From positions 1,364,001-1,428,000 of the forward strand of contig NZ_MAUJ01000001.1 in assembly GCF_001696455.1 (NCBI RefSeq): a stretch of 64,000 nt of DNA, in the 5' to 3' direction. The notes beneath the pieces are model-generated. The model was not told the origin of the DNA. It saw only the letters and a program-made list of their open reading frames with translations, and did no database searches. Position 1 is the stretch's first letter; each line of letters starts with the position of its first letter. Both the position numbers and the translations under genes were made by a program. This document shows, one piece after another, positions 1 to 8,696 of the stretch. The DNA comes from Pseudoalteromonas luteoviolacea (lineage in GTDB: Bacteria; Pseudomonadota; Gammaproteobacteria; Enterobacterales; Alteromonadaceae).

Positions 1-42
1 CTCATCTTTAGAGTCGAAAAACTGCTCATTTAGTAATGCCAT
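1..42 (-). CDS. pgl: 6-phosphogluconolactonase, N-terminal fragment (probable)
   Basis: Only the first 14 codons lie in the window, starting MALLNEQFFDSKDE and running off the left edge. The start codon overlaps the zwf stop by one base (TAATG), typical of translational coupling. The name rests on context: pgl, the lactonase that hydrolyses 6-phosphogluconolactone, very often follows zwf in gammaproteobacteria. The visible residues alone would not identify it. Confidence 0.55.
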   Translation of the reverse strand, partial: MALLNEQFFDSKDE

Positions 43-1514
43 TAGTTGTTCTCTCCTACATTGAACCAAGCATGATTTTTCTCAGCGAGTAACTCATCAG
101 CCGATTCAGGCCCCCAAGATCCAGCACGGTAAAGTGCAGGCGTACCTTTCTCTTGCCATCTAGCAATAATTGGGTCAATCCACTTCCAAGCTTGCCTTAC
201 TTCGTCTCGGTGAATGAATAATGATGGGTTATTTGCCGCAGCGTCTAGCATCAAGCGCTTATACGCATCTGAATGGAAACCATTGCTATACTTTTCACTT
301 AATTCAATGTTTAGCGTCACAGGTTCAAGCTGCATTTCTAAATTGTCTAATCGTTTAGACATTAGAGTCAATTGGATGCTTTCTTCAGGTTGCAACCTGA
401 TAATTAATCTATTTGGTAAGATTGGTCCAACTTTATTATCATAAACATTATGAGAGACTGATTTGTATTCAACTACAATCTCAGCACAACGCTGCTTCAT
501 TCGCTTGCCTGTACGCAGATAGAATGGCACGCCAGACCAGCGCCAGTTTTCAATATGTGCTCTGATCGCCACAAACGTTTCTGTTGTACTTGAGCCTTCA
601 CCTAATTCTTCTAAGTAACCAGGCACTAAATTGCCATTTAAATCACCAGGCACATATTGTCCCCGAACAACATTCTCGTCCACTAACTCATCAGTAAGCG
701 GTCTCAGCGCTTCAAGTACCTTTAACTTTTCATTGCGGATGCTGTTCGCGTTGAGTTTATGCGGAGATTCCATTGCCACCAAACAAAGCAGTTGTAGAAG
801 GTGGTTTTGAACCATGTCTCGTAAAGCACCTGCTTTGTCGTAAAAACCAGCACGACTCTCTAAACCTACAGTTTCTGAAATGCTGATTTGGATGTTGTCG
901 ATCGTTTTTGCATCCCACAGATTTTCGAACAAAACATTTGAAAATCTAAGTGCCATTAGGTTTTGAACTGTTTCTTTACCTAAGTAATGGTCAATCCTAA
1001 AGATTTGTTCTTCTTCAAAATACTCTGCAATCTTAGAGTTAATTTCTTCTGCTGATTCTCCGCAGTATCCAATTGGTTTTTCAACAACTACGCGAGAGTT
1101 TTTAGAGATGAGGGATTTTTTAGAAAGGAGTTCACAACATGTGCCATATACAGCGGGAGGAAGAGATAAGTAGAATACGCGAGATTTGTCTTCCTCATCT
1201 GTGTCCAGTATTTCTCGTAATAAATCCCAGTTTTCATCCGCTTCGGTTACATTTACAACAACTGGAACTAAAAACTTTGAAAACTCATTCCAATCTTTCT
1301 GATTGTATTCGCCACTGCTTAAATATTCCTGAAGAGCTTTGTGTGCCGTTTCTACATATTCGTTTTTTTTACTTTCTTCTCGAACCGTCGGCAATATGCG
1401 AGTACCCTGAGGCAAGTTGCCTTCTTGATATGCTCGATACATTGCGGGCAACAATTTTCTCAACGCTAAGTCGCCGCCCCCACCAAAAATTACGATATCA
1501 AAAGGATTAAGCAT
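42..1514 (-). CDS. zwf: Glucose-6-phosphate 1-dehydrogenase
   Basis: Oxidises glucose 6-phosphate to 6-phosphogluconolactone with NAD(P)+, the entry step of the oxidative pentose phosphate and Entner-Doudoroff routes, in the cytoplasm. The 490-residue length is normal for the family. Visible signatures are the N-terminal dinucleotide-binding loop GGGGDLALRKL (residues 11-21; the usual first position pattern is GxxGDL), the EKP motif at 145-147 and the substrate/active-site motif RIDHYLGK at 173-180. It is followed with a one-base overlap by the probable pgl. pgi lies upstream on the same strand, 315 bases away, so zwf may have its own promoter in that gap. Confidence 0.97.
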   Translation of the reverse strand: MLNPFDIVIFGGGGDLALRKLLPAMYRAYQEGNLPQGTRILPTVREESKKNEYVETAHKALQEYLSSGEYNQKDWNEFSKFLVPVVVNVTEADENWDLLREILDTDEEDKSRVFYLSLPPAVYGTCCELLSKKSLISKNSRVVVEKPIGYCGESAEEINSKIAEYFEEEQIFRIDHYLGKETVQNLMALRFSNVLFENLWDAKTIDNIQISISETVGLESRAGFYDKAGALRDMVQNHLLQLLCLVAMESPHKLNANSIRNEKLKVLEALRPLTDELVDENVVRGQYVPGDLNGNLVPGYLEELGEGSSTTETFVAIRAHIENWRWSGVPFYLRTGKRMKQRCAEIVVEYKSVSHNVYDNKVGPILPNRLIIRLQPEESIQLTLMSKRLDNLEMQLEPVTLNIELSEKYSNGFHSDAYKRLMLDAAANNPSLFIHRDEVRQAWKWIDPIIARWQEKGTPALYRAGSWGPESADELLAEKNHAWFNVGENN

Positions 1515-1650
1515 AATTATATCTCACAAGGTTAGGCGCGCGATCATATTGAGGAGCGAACACGCGCGATAATCAAAACCGTTTGGTGTTCAAAGGTGAA
1601 TAGACCAAACTCTACTTCTTTTAGGTTTGAATTCGTTCGCAGATTATTTT

Positions 1651-1688
1651 ACTTACTTAGAGTTGAGCACAAAAGCACATAAGTAAGT
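1651..1688. repeat. Perfect 9-bp inverted repeat upstream of zwf
   Basis: ACTTACTTA (1651-1659) is mirrored exactly by TAAGTAAGT (1680-1688) across a 20-base spacer, about 140-170 bases upstream of the zwf start. It could be a regulator site or a hairpin in the zwf leader. It does not match the RpiR/HexR-type site known for zwf in some gammaproteobacteria as far as I can judge by eye. The rest of the zwf-pgi gap (1515-1829) shows a CG-rich stretch at 1535-1570 and the hairpin at 1720-1773. Confidence 0.4.
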
Positions 1689-1719
1689 TGTATTCAAATT
1701 AAATAATTTAGCCAAAAAT

Positions 1720-1773
1720 GAGTCTTAGGGGCTCTGTAATTCCTCTCACAAAAATACAGGCCCTAAGTACTCC
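1720..1773 (-). terminator. Imperfect hairpin downstream of pgi
   Basis: CTTAGGG at 1724-1730 pairs with CCCTAAG at 1761-1767, and flanking bases (GAG at 1720-1722 with CTC at 1770-1772; CTGTA with TACAG inside) extend the stem imperfectly. It lies about 60 bases past the pgi stop and before zwf, so it may terminate or attenuate pgi transcripts. There is no strong T-run, so a terminator role is only a guess. Confidence 0.35.
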
Positions 1774-1829
1774 AGCGCTACCCGTTCAAAGGTATTCTTT
1801 TCTCATCAAGCTGCCTTTAAGCAACTCGG

Positions 1830-3476
1830 TTAATTGTTTCTTTTTTGCTTGTAATAAGCAATTAATCCAGCTGTTGAACTGTCGTGCTCATGAGCAACAT
1901 TTTCTTCCGTCAACTCCGCTTCGATATTCGTTGCCAAGCCTTTACCAAGTTCAACGCCCCATTGATCAAAAGAGCAAACACTTAAAATAATGCCTTGGCA
2001 GAAAATTTTATGCTCGTACATGGCAATGAGTCGACCAACTGCTTTTGCATCCACTTTATCTAAAACGATAGATGTTGTTGGACGATTACCTTGATGTATC
2101 TTATGAGCAACTAGTTCTTCTATTTCCTGCTCAGATTTACCTTTTGCCTGCAAATCTGTACGAACTTGCTCTTCGTTTACGCCCGCCATCATGGCTTCAG
2201 TTTGCGCTAAAAAGTTAGAAAGCAGCACATCATGGTGCTTACCTAGCGCTACTTGCGGCTCAACTGAGGCAATAAAGTCAGCTGGAACAATCACATTGCC
2301 TTGGTGCAGGCATTGATAAAAAGCGTGTTGTCCATTGATACCTGTCATGCCCCAAATAATTGGTACAGTTGTATATGGTACAGTCTGACCATCAAATGTT
2401 ACATGTTTACCATTGCTCTCCATTTCACCTTGTTGCAGATAAGCTGGTAGCATATGCAATGCTTGGTCGTACGGCAAAATTGCCTGTGACGTGTGACCAA
2501 GGAAACTGGTGTTCCAAACACTCAACAACGCCATAATCAAGGGAACGTTATGTTCAAACTCTGCTGTTTTGAAGTGTTCGTCTACTTCAAATGCTCCCTC
2601 AAGTACTTCGACAAATTTATCAAAGCCTAGATATAAAGCGATAGGTAACCCAATTGCACTCCAAAGAGAGAATCGACCGCCAACCCAATCCCACATGGTA
2701 AAGACATTTTCATCTGCGATGCCAAATTCGCGAGTTTTTTCTAAGTTTGTGCTTACCGCAACAAAATGCTTAGCAATTGCGCTCTTATCCTGCGCACTTT
2801 CTAAAAACCAATTTACTGAAGAGCGCGCGTTATTCATGGTCTCAGAAGTAGTAAATGTTTTAGAAGAAATCACAAATAAAGTGGTCTCTGCATCTACTTT
2901 TTTAAGAACTTGCGCAAGCTGCACGCCATCTACGTTTGAAACATAGTGTACATTCAGCGTGTCATCGGCATAGGCACTTAACGCTTCAGTCACCATTTGC
3001 GGACCTAAGTTAGAACCACCTACACCTATCGCGACAACATTTTTAACTTGCTTGCCAGTATAGCCCTTCCACTCACCGCTTCTTACGCGTTCGGAAAAGC
3101 CTTTCATTTTTTCAAGTTCTGACTGAACTTGCTCTGCCACATTAACGCCATCAACTAAAATAGGCGTGTTAGCCCTATTTCTTAGCGCAATGTGCAATAC
3201 AGCTCGGTTTTCTGTGAAATTAATCTTTTCACCAGAAAACATTTTGTCTCGCCAAGCTGCGATGTCGGATTCTTTCGCTAGTTCAATCAACTGCTCAAAT
3301 GATGAGTTATCAATCAATTGTTTGGAGAAGTCAAAAAGGACTCCAGGAATATGTCTAGAAAATTTATCAAAACGTCCTGAGTCATTGTCAAAAAGCGTTT
3401 TTAAATGTTGCTTTTTTAATCTTTCTGACGATGCTGTTAATGCTTGCCAACTTTGTAAAGATGTACGGCAATTCAT
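1830..3476 (-). CDS. pgi: Glucose-6-phosphate isomerase
   Basis: Interconverts glucose 6-phosphate and fructose 6-phosphate in the cytoplasm. The 548-residue product starting MNCRTSLQSWQ matches the usual length of about 550. This start is preferred to one 16 codons upstream because AGGGGAAT lies just ahead of the ATG. Family landmarks include the phosphosugar-binding GVGGSNLGPQMVTEAL segment, the MESNGKHV segment and the HQGN sequence near the C-terminal active-site region. It sits upstream of zwf and divergent from a LacI-family gene, with a LacI-type palindrome in the shared control region, so sugar-responsive control is plausible. Confidence 0.97.
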   Translation of the reverse strand: MNCRTSLQSWQALTASSERLKKQHLKTLFDNDSGRFDKFSRHIPGVLFDFSKQLIDNSSFEQLIELAKESDIAAWRDKMFSGEKINFTENRAVLHIALRNRANTPILVDGVNVAEQVQSELEKMKGFSERVRSGEWKGYTGKQVKNVVAIGVGGSNLGPQMVTEALSAYADDTLNVHYVSNVDGVQLAQVLKKVDAETTLFVISSKTFTTSETMNNARSSVNWFLESAQDKSAIAKHFVAVSTNLEKTREFGIADENVFTMWDWVGGRFSLWSAIGLPIALYLGFDKFVEVLEGAFEVDEHFKTAEFEHNVPLIMALLSVWNTSFLGHTSQAILPYDQALHMLPAYLQQGEMESNGKHVTFDGQTVPYTTVPIIWGMTGINGQHAFYQCLHQGNVIVPADFIASVEPQVALGKHHDVLLSNFLAQTEAMMAGVNEEQVRTDLQAKGKSEQEIEELVAHKIHQGNRPTTSIVLDKVDAKAVGRLIAMYEHKIFCQGIILSVCSFDQWGVELGKGLATNIEAELTEENVAHEHDSSTAGLIAYYKQKRNN

Positions 3477-3624
3477 AATTATTCCCCTAGCGATGATCGT
3501 GTGCAAAATACTCAGATAGCACACATAAACATAATCGAGCGTTAACCATAAGTTAAAATGACAACGCTGTCAAACTTCATGTTTTTCATTTTACTATCCC
3601 TATAATAACTGATTTTTTATTTTT

Positions 3625-3638
3625 TGACACCGGTATCA
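3625..3638. promoter_or_regulatory. LacI-type operator-like palindrome between pgi and the LacI gene
   Basis: TGACACCGGTATCA is a 14-base near-perfect palindrome (12 of 14 positions symmetric) with a central CpG, the architecture typical of LacI/GalR-family operators. It lies about 150 bases upstream of pgi and about 220 bases upstream of the divergent LacI-family gene, so it could serve both. TTGACA at 3624-3629 overlaps it and could be a -35 hexamer for the rightward gene, though no good -10 follows. The rest of this 383-base gap is AT-rich with no other feature I can support. Confidence 0.55.
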
Positions 3639-3859
3639 TAAAATAATTTCAAGATATTCAGTTGCAGTTAAATTTACGACTCAATACTAATCAGACTAAT
3701 TTGATCGTTTCCTGAAAAGCCGAAATATACTATATTGCGTTTTAATTATTAAACGTGTCATTCGTTTTGAGTGTTAAGCCCGCTATTTTAAAAGGCTGAA
3801 CCAAAGTTACCCATATTTTGGCGGTACAAAACGCCTTTTGATTTCATAGAAGAAAAAAA

Positions 3860-4918
3860 ATGAAAGTAACCATCAACGACGTCGCTAAACATGCAGGCGT
3901 TTCAATGAAGACAGTATCGAGGGTTATTAATAAAGAACCTTCCGTTAGAAAGAAAACATACGATATCGTTATGCAAGCTGTTAAGGAGCTTAACTACCAG
4001 CCTAACACTGCTGCTCGAAACCTTGCTGGCACCTCCTCATTCGCTATCGGTTTAGTTTATGATAACCCAAACGCGTACTACATTATTGACATGCAAAACG
4101 GCGTACTTTCAAGGTGTAAAGAAGAAGGTTATGAGCTCGTTATACATCCTTGCTCTGCTGGTGATCCAGATATGCAGCAAGAAATTGCCACGATGATCCA
4201 ACGCTCTAGACTTGCAGGGCTCGTGCTGACTCCTCCCCTATCTGAGCAAAAACATATCATTAAAATGCTCGATGACCTTGGTATCTCTTACGTCAGACTT
4301 TTATCTGGTCAAAATACCCCGTCTGAAGAGAACGAATCCAAAGAGTCTATCAAAAACAACAACTGTATTTATGTGGATGACTATGCAGCTGCGTATGAAA
4401 TTACTGAGCATTTGATAAAACTAGGCCATAAAACCATTGCATTTGCTTGTGGAGATGCAGAGCACAAATCTACAACTGAGCGTTTATCAGGTTACAAGCA
4501 AGCATTGAAAGACCATAACCTTTCTTATAACGACTCTTTAGTTTATGAAGGTACTTATTCATTTGAATCAGGTGTAGAAGGCGCAAAATCGCTTCTTAAA
4601 AACAATAACGAATCTGGCATCACCGCGATTTTAGGAGGGAACGATGAAATCGCCGCTGGTGCTTTATTTGCGTCGCGCCTTATGAATATTGCAATTCCAG
4701 AACAATTATCTATTTCTGGGTTCGAGGACTCGCCATTCTCTAGACAAACTTGGCCAAAACTAACGACGGCTCATCAAGCAAATAGCGTCATTTCTGAGCA
4801 CGCTGCCCGTTTGCTATTCTCTAAAACCAGAGGGAGCCGCTCGCACGACAAAGATATTATAACGACCTTTACTCCCTCAGTTGTAATTCGTGAAAGTACA
4901 GGCCCAGCCCCTAAATAA
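3860..4918 (+). CDS. LacI-family transcriptional regulator
   Basis: A 352-residue DNA-binding regulator. The N-terminal LacI helix-turn-helix is clear (VTINDVAKHAGVSMKTVSRV, residues 3-22, then the hinge-helix region NYQPNTAARNLA). A periplasmic-binding-protein-like effector domain follows, with the family-typical GGNDEIAAGAL and SISGFEDSPFSRQTWPKLTT stretches. It diverges from pgi/zwf and probably controls them and itself through the palindrome at 3625-3638. The effector is unknown. Its last 42 bases overlap, tail to tail, the 3' end of the next gene on the opposite strand. Confidence 0.93.
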   Translation: MKVTINDVAKHAGVSMKTVSRVINKEPSVRKKTYDIVMQAVKELNYQPNTAARNLAGTSSFAIGLVYDNPNAYYIIDMQNGVLSRCKEEGYELVIHPCSAGDPDMQQEIATMIQRSRLAGLVLTPPLSEQKHIIKMLDDLGISYVRLLSGQNTPSEENESKESIKNNNCIYVDDYAAAYEITEHLIKLGHKTIAFACGDAEHKSTTERLSGYKQALKDHNLSYNDSLVYEGTYSFESGVEGAKSLLKNNNESGITAILGGNDEIAAGALFASRLMNIAIPEQLSISGFEDSPFSRQTWPKLTTAHQANSVISEHAARLLFSKTRGSRSHDKDIITTFTPSVVIRESTGPAPK

Positions 4919-6934
4919 TCTCAATTTGGCGCTGTCAATCCAGCGCAGCCCGCCATTCAAATTCTCCAGTCTCATAAAGCCTGAAACGGTTAAGGCTTGC
5001 AGTGTGCTTTTTGACCGCGTGCCGGTGCGGCAAATCAGCAGATACGCCATATTTGCGTCCAGCTCATTTTCCAAAAACGCATTCGCAAGACGACTTCGTG
5101 GAATGTTAATAACCCTAGAGCTATCGGATAATTCGAACAAGGCTTTGATATGCTCAATAGATGCATCATGCTCAGTCTGCTCTCTTACATCCAATATCTT
5201 TGCCTCGGTATCAGACAACCACAGCTTCGCTTCTTCAATAGTATTACAGCCTACAAGGCTAGGCTGCGCTGCGTTTTTCTCTGACGCAGCAAATTCAAAG
5301 CTTGCACCTTTTGAAGAGCAGGTTAATTCACGTGAGAATAAACATGTTGAAACATCTTCTGAAAATCTGACTGTACTTTTACCCCTGACCTTTAACAGGT
5401 AGCTTACGGTATCATTCCCTCGCTCTTCTACTAACGCCCATTTTTGGTTGTTATATGATTGCACTTTGTCAGACAGAGTGTGTTGCCCAAGCGAAGTAAG
5501 TAAGTTATTTCTCGCATACTTTTGTTCTTCTGAATCATTTTTGAGAAGGATCGCTTTACACTTAAGGTCTTGAGTCAAAATAATGCGTGATAGCTTTGGA
5601 ATAATGCGCTCAATAGGGTTGTAAACAAAGGCTTCTGAATTTTCAGTCACGTACAACCAGCAACTTTGACTGCCATACACTAATTGAGTTAATCCAATAC
5701 AATTTGGGAGCATTGATTTGCTCTCTCCACAGCCCCTTAAGTACATTTTTTGCAAAGATGACTTCACACTACGGATCGACTCACAAGCCATCGCAATAAA
5801 CTCGCTGTCGTCTGCTGGACCAAAAGACAGCCGTACAGCGTTTTCGCACTCCCAATGTCCTAACTTCATTGCTTCGAGCACAAAGCTGCTTGTCGCCCCT
5901 GCGCTGCATGCCGATCCCCCACTCACCCGGATCCCAACCGCATCGAACAAATCCATTATTTCTTTGCTAGTAAGATAAGGCACTGAAAAGTTGATCGTTG
6001 TCGCAACGCTGAGCGCCAATTCACTATGATAAGATACGACTTCAAAGGTATCATTCAACGCTTCTATAAATAATGCTCGATGCGCTTGCAACTGCGTGCT
6101 TGAATGAAATGCACTATCATCACTTTTCAGTAGTTCAAACAAAGCTTTCAAGCCCACTATACCAGGCAGGTTTTCAGTGCCAGAGCGCATACCCGACTCT
6201 TGTCCCCCACCTGCGATAAATGGCGTGTATGGTCGTCCAGAACGAATATATAAAAACCCAATCCCCTTGGGAGCATACAGTTTATGGCCGGAGAAAGGCG
6301 CATAATCGATTGACGTTGAGTCCATAACTAACGGTATCTTGCCAAGTGCTTGTACACAATCAACTAACCAAGCAGCATTTTTGTTCACTGCTCTGATAGT
6401 CTCTTCCAGTGCAGTTAAGTTTTGCACTACGCCTGTTTCATTATTCACTGCCATTGTGCAGATCATCACAGCTTGCTGAACATGCTCTGCAATAAAGTGG
6501 TGATCTAATAAACCTAGATTGTCGACTGGTATTTCAAGAATGCGAGCATTGAGTCCCAACATTTTGTTCCAATGAACCAGCGTATTTGGCACCGCCTTGT
6601 GTTCCGTAGCACCATAAAGCAAAACCGGAGATTCATACTTTAAATGTTCGTTTTCAAGATAACCACTTATTGCAGAGACCACCGCGGTTTGAATTCCTTC
6701 CGTGGCCCCAGAGGTAAACAATAACTCACCTGTTTGCGTGCCGATTAAATCACGCCCGAGCGACCGTGTTTCTTCAAGTAAGCGCTTTGCTTTTACGCCT
6801 GTGATATGTGCACTGGATGGGTTACCAAAATTATTCATCATCGCGTTCATCACTTTCGTTGCGATAGGCTCCAACACAGGCGTTGTTGCATTGGCATCTA
6901 AATAAATGGGTTGTAGGGACTGAGGTTGGATCAC
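4877..6934 (-). CDS. NifS/IscS-like cysteine desulfurase fused to a C-terminal rhodanese domain
   Basis: A 685-residue fusion. Residues 8-390 are a class V aminotransferase fold of the cysteine-desulfurase type: PLP lysine in SGHKLY (K218) and the persulfide-carrying loop GGSACSAG (C343). Residues 565-670 are a rhodanese domain with the catalytic loop CRTGTRS (C635). The linker (about 410-560) resembles a degenerate metallo-beta-lactamase fold (VYNP where VIDP is usual; SYLLKVRG...FSEDV where SYLL...FTGD is usual) with no HxHxDH metal site; that is my inference. Sulfur taken from cysteine could pass from C343 to C635 within one chain. Ordinary desulfurases are about 400 residues. A TusA-like carrier lies 1.2 kb upstream. 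Target pathway unknown. Confidence 0.85.
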   Translation of the reverse strand: MIQPQSLQPIYLDANATTPVLEPIATKVMNAMMNNFGNPSSAHITGVKAKRLLEETRSLGRDLIGTQTGELLFTSGATEGIQTAVVSAISGYLENEHLKYESPVLLYGATEHKAVPNTLVHWNKMLGLNARILEIPVDNLGLLDHHFIAEHVQQAVMICTMAVNNETGVVQNLTALEETIRAVNKNAAWLVDCVQALGKIPLVMDSTSIDYAPFSGHKLYAPKGIGFLYIRSGRPYTPFIAGGGQESGMRSGTENLPGIVGLKALFELLKSDDSAFHSSTQLQAHRALFIEALNDTFEVVSYHSELALSVATTINFSVPYLTSKEIMDLFDAVGIRVSGGSACSAGATSSFVLEAMKLGHWECENAVRLSFGPADDSEFIAMACESIRSVKSSLQKMYLRGCGESKSMLPNCIGLTQLVYGSQSCWLYVTENSEAFVYNPIERIIPKLSRIILTQDLKCKAILLKNDSEEQKYARNNLLTSLGQHTLSDKVQSYNNQKWALVEERGNDTVSYLLKVRGKSTVRFSEDVSTCLFSRELTCSSKGASFEFAASEKNAAQPSLVGCNTIEEAKLWLSDTEAKILDVREQTEHDASIEHIKALFELSDSSRVINIPRSRLANAFLENELDANMAYLLICRTGTRSKSTLQALTVSGFMRLENLNGGLRWIDSAKLRLFRGWACTFTNYN

Positions 6935-7045
6935 AGGCGAGATTTATAACTAAAAGAAATATATTATTTCATTTTACACTATCAAAGTAACTTAGTTAAG
7001 ACGATTTTATCTTGTAAATAGAGGTATTTATTCCTTTTGGATACT

Positions 7046-7069
7046 AAAAAGGGGGCTAATGCCCCCTTT
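7046..7069 (-). terminator. Rho-independent terminator of the AI-2E permease gene
   Basis: GGGGGC (7051-7056) and GCCCCC (7061-7066) form a 6-bp GC stem extended by AAA/TTT, with a TAAT loop. On the minus strand the stem is followed by a T-run, as expected for termination of the leftward gene ending at 7090. Confidence 0.85.
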
Positions 7070-7089
7070 ATTACGAGTAAGATCTTAAG

Positions 7090-8166
7090 TCAATTCGCTT
7101 CATGATTATGTAAGCGTTTGTGGCTCGTAGACCACGCATTTCCTAGCGCTTTCACTAAAGACGCCAGTGGGATCGCAAAAAATACCCCCCAAAAACCCCA
7201 TAACCCGCCGAAAAATAACACCGCAACGATGATATAAACAGGGTTTAGATCAACTGCCTCAGAGAATAACAAAGGCACCAGTAGGTTACCGTCAAGCGCT
7301 TGAATGATGCCGTATACAATTAAAATGGTCCAAAACTCTGGCGCAACGCCAAATTGAAATAACGCCACCGCTGCAACAGGAATGGTCACTAAGGCAGCCC
7401 CAATGAAAGGAATTAATACCGACAGTCCGACCAAAGTCCCAAGCAACGCTGCATACCTCAGCTCAAGGACAGCAAAGGCAATAAAGCTTGTACCACCTAC
7501 AATCACAATCTCAATGACTTTGCCACGAATATAATTCATGATTTGATGATCCATTTCTTCCCAAACTTGAGTAATAAGTCGGCGGTCTTTTGGTATTAAC
7601 TGTTTAATACCTGCTGTTAAAGGTTCTTTATCTTTGAGCATAAAAAAGACGAGAAGAGGCACTAGAATGAGATAAATTAACCACGCAACAAAGTCTTTGA
7701 TAGAAGTAAGAGATACAGAGACAATCAACTCCCCTAATGCGACAACTTTACTTTCAACAGCTGCAACAATATTTTGCACTTGTTGAACAGAAATCAGGTT
7801 GGGGTAGTTATCTGGTAGGTGAAGTAAGTAATCTTTGCCTTTTTCTATCATACTTGGCGCTTCTTGAACTAAGTTGCTCGTTTGCGACCATAACACTGGC
7901 ACGATCACCAACAACAGAGCGAGTACCACACCAACAAACCCGAGCATCACAATATTTGTCGCCATGATCCTACTTGGGAGCAACCTTTGTAACCTTGTCA
8001 CAGGCCAATCCAGCAAATAAGCAATGACCAGCGCAACCAGCACAGGGATTACAAAAGCGCCAAAAAAGTACAGCATTGTTCCTGTAAACAATAATAGGAG
8101 TAGCAAAGTCACTGAATCAGGATCAGAGAATTTATCTTGATACCAAGATTTAATTAGTTCAAACAT
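7090..8166 (-). CDS. perM: AI-2E family transporter (PerM-like inner-membrane protein)
   Basis: A 358-residue polytopic inner-membrane protein of the AI-2E/PerM family. Long hydrophobic segments occur near residues 20-50, 65-90, 150-180 and repeatedly from 215 to the end, with the family-typical C-terminal pattern of GYxxxGxxxPxx-like and FGGLWGFWGVFFAIPLASLV segments. PerM proteins are described as permeases of uncertain substrate; some relatives are linked to autoinducer or ion export. In E. coli perM neighbours bepA and the arsC-like gene, as here. Its start overlaps the stop of the upstream TusA-like gene by 8 bases, so the two are probably co-translated. Confidence 0.9.
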   Translation of the reverse strand: MFELIKSWYQDKFSDPDSVTLLLLLLFTGTMLYFFGAFVIPVLVALVIAYLLDWPVTRLQRLLPSRIMATNIVMLGFVGVVLALLLVIVPVLWSQTSNLVQEAPSMIEKGKDYLLHLPDNYPNLISVQQVQNIVAAVESKVVALGELIVSVSLTSIKDFVAWLIYLILVPLLVFFMLKDKEPLTAGIKQLIPKDRRLITQVWEEMDHQIMNYIRGKVIEIVIVGGTSFIAFAVLELRYAALLGTLVGLSVLIPFIGAALVTIPVAAVALFQFGVAPEFWTILIVYGIIQALDGNLLVPLLFSEAVDLNPVYIIVAVLFFGGLWGFWGVFFAIPLASLVKALGNAWSTSHKRLHNHEAN

Positions 8167-8413
8167 CCGTGCTGTGCACCTCTATGAAGTTTATTTTACC
8201 ATCGGATTTTACCGAAAAGTTCATTTTACAATTTTCTAAATATCTTACCACGTCGCTTAAATCCTGTTCCTTATCATAACTAAACCTGATGACATCGGCG
8301 TGATCTTTGTGGGTTTTTAACTGCCACTTAAATTGGACAAATAACTGTGGACATTCGTAGCATCGAAGATCTACTGCATAGATATTTTGGTCATTCATAT
8401 TATCAATATGCAA
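8159..8413 (-). CDS. TusA/SirA-family sulfur-carrier-like protein
   Basis: A small protein of about 84 residues. After the start it reads AVDLRCYECPQLFVQFKWQL, matching the TusA fold signature in which the second cysteine of CxxCP carries the persulfide. I place the start at a TTG (8411-8413) because GGGAG lies 7 bases ahead of it. The in-frame ATG five codons later (8396-8398) has no ribosome-binding site. The gene overlaps the permease start by 8 bases. TusA relatives move sulfur for tRNA thiolation or other thio-cofactors; the role of this divergent member is unknown. The nearby desulfurase/rhodanese fusion is a possible donor. Confidence 0.75.
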   Translation of the reverse strand: MHIDNMNDQNIYAVDLRCYECPQLFVQFKWQLKTHKDHADVIRFSYDKEQDLSDVVRYLENCKMNFSVKSDGKINFIEVHSTDV

Positions 8414-8696
8414 ACATACACTCCCAAGCCTTATCAATAATTAAAAGTGAAACCAATATGATTAACCTAAAAATTACAACTTCCAACTTTTAGTTAATTT
8501 AACTCTACATGCATGATATAAAAGCGACGCCTTTATACAGACACGTAACTGACCTCAACTCGCTTTATAGAGTATATAAGCACTTGGTGGCAAGTAATAA
8601 ATTGTGTCTTTAGGTAATAATTAAACTTTGTTTCTATGGCTTGTATCTAGGCAATGGTTTATTCTTATAGATACAACAAGCATTACGGGAAACCAC

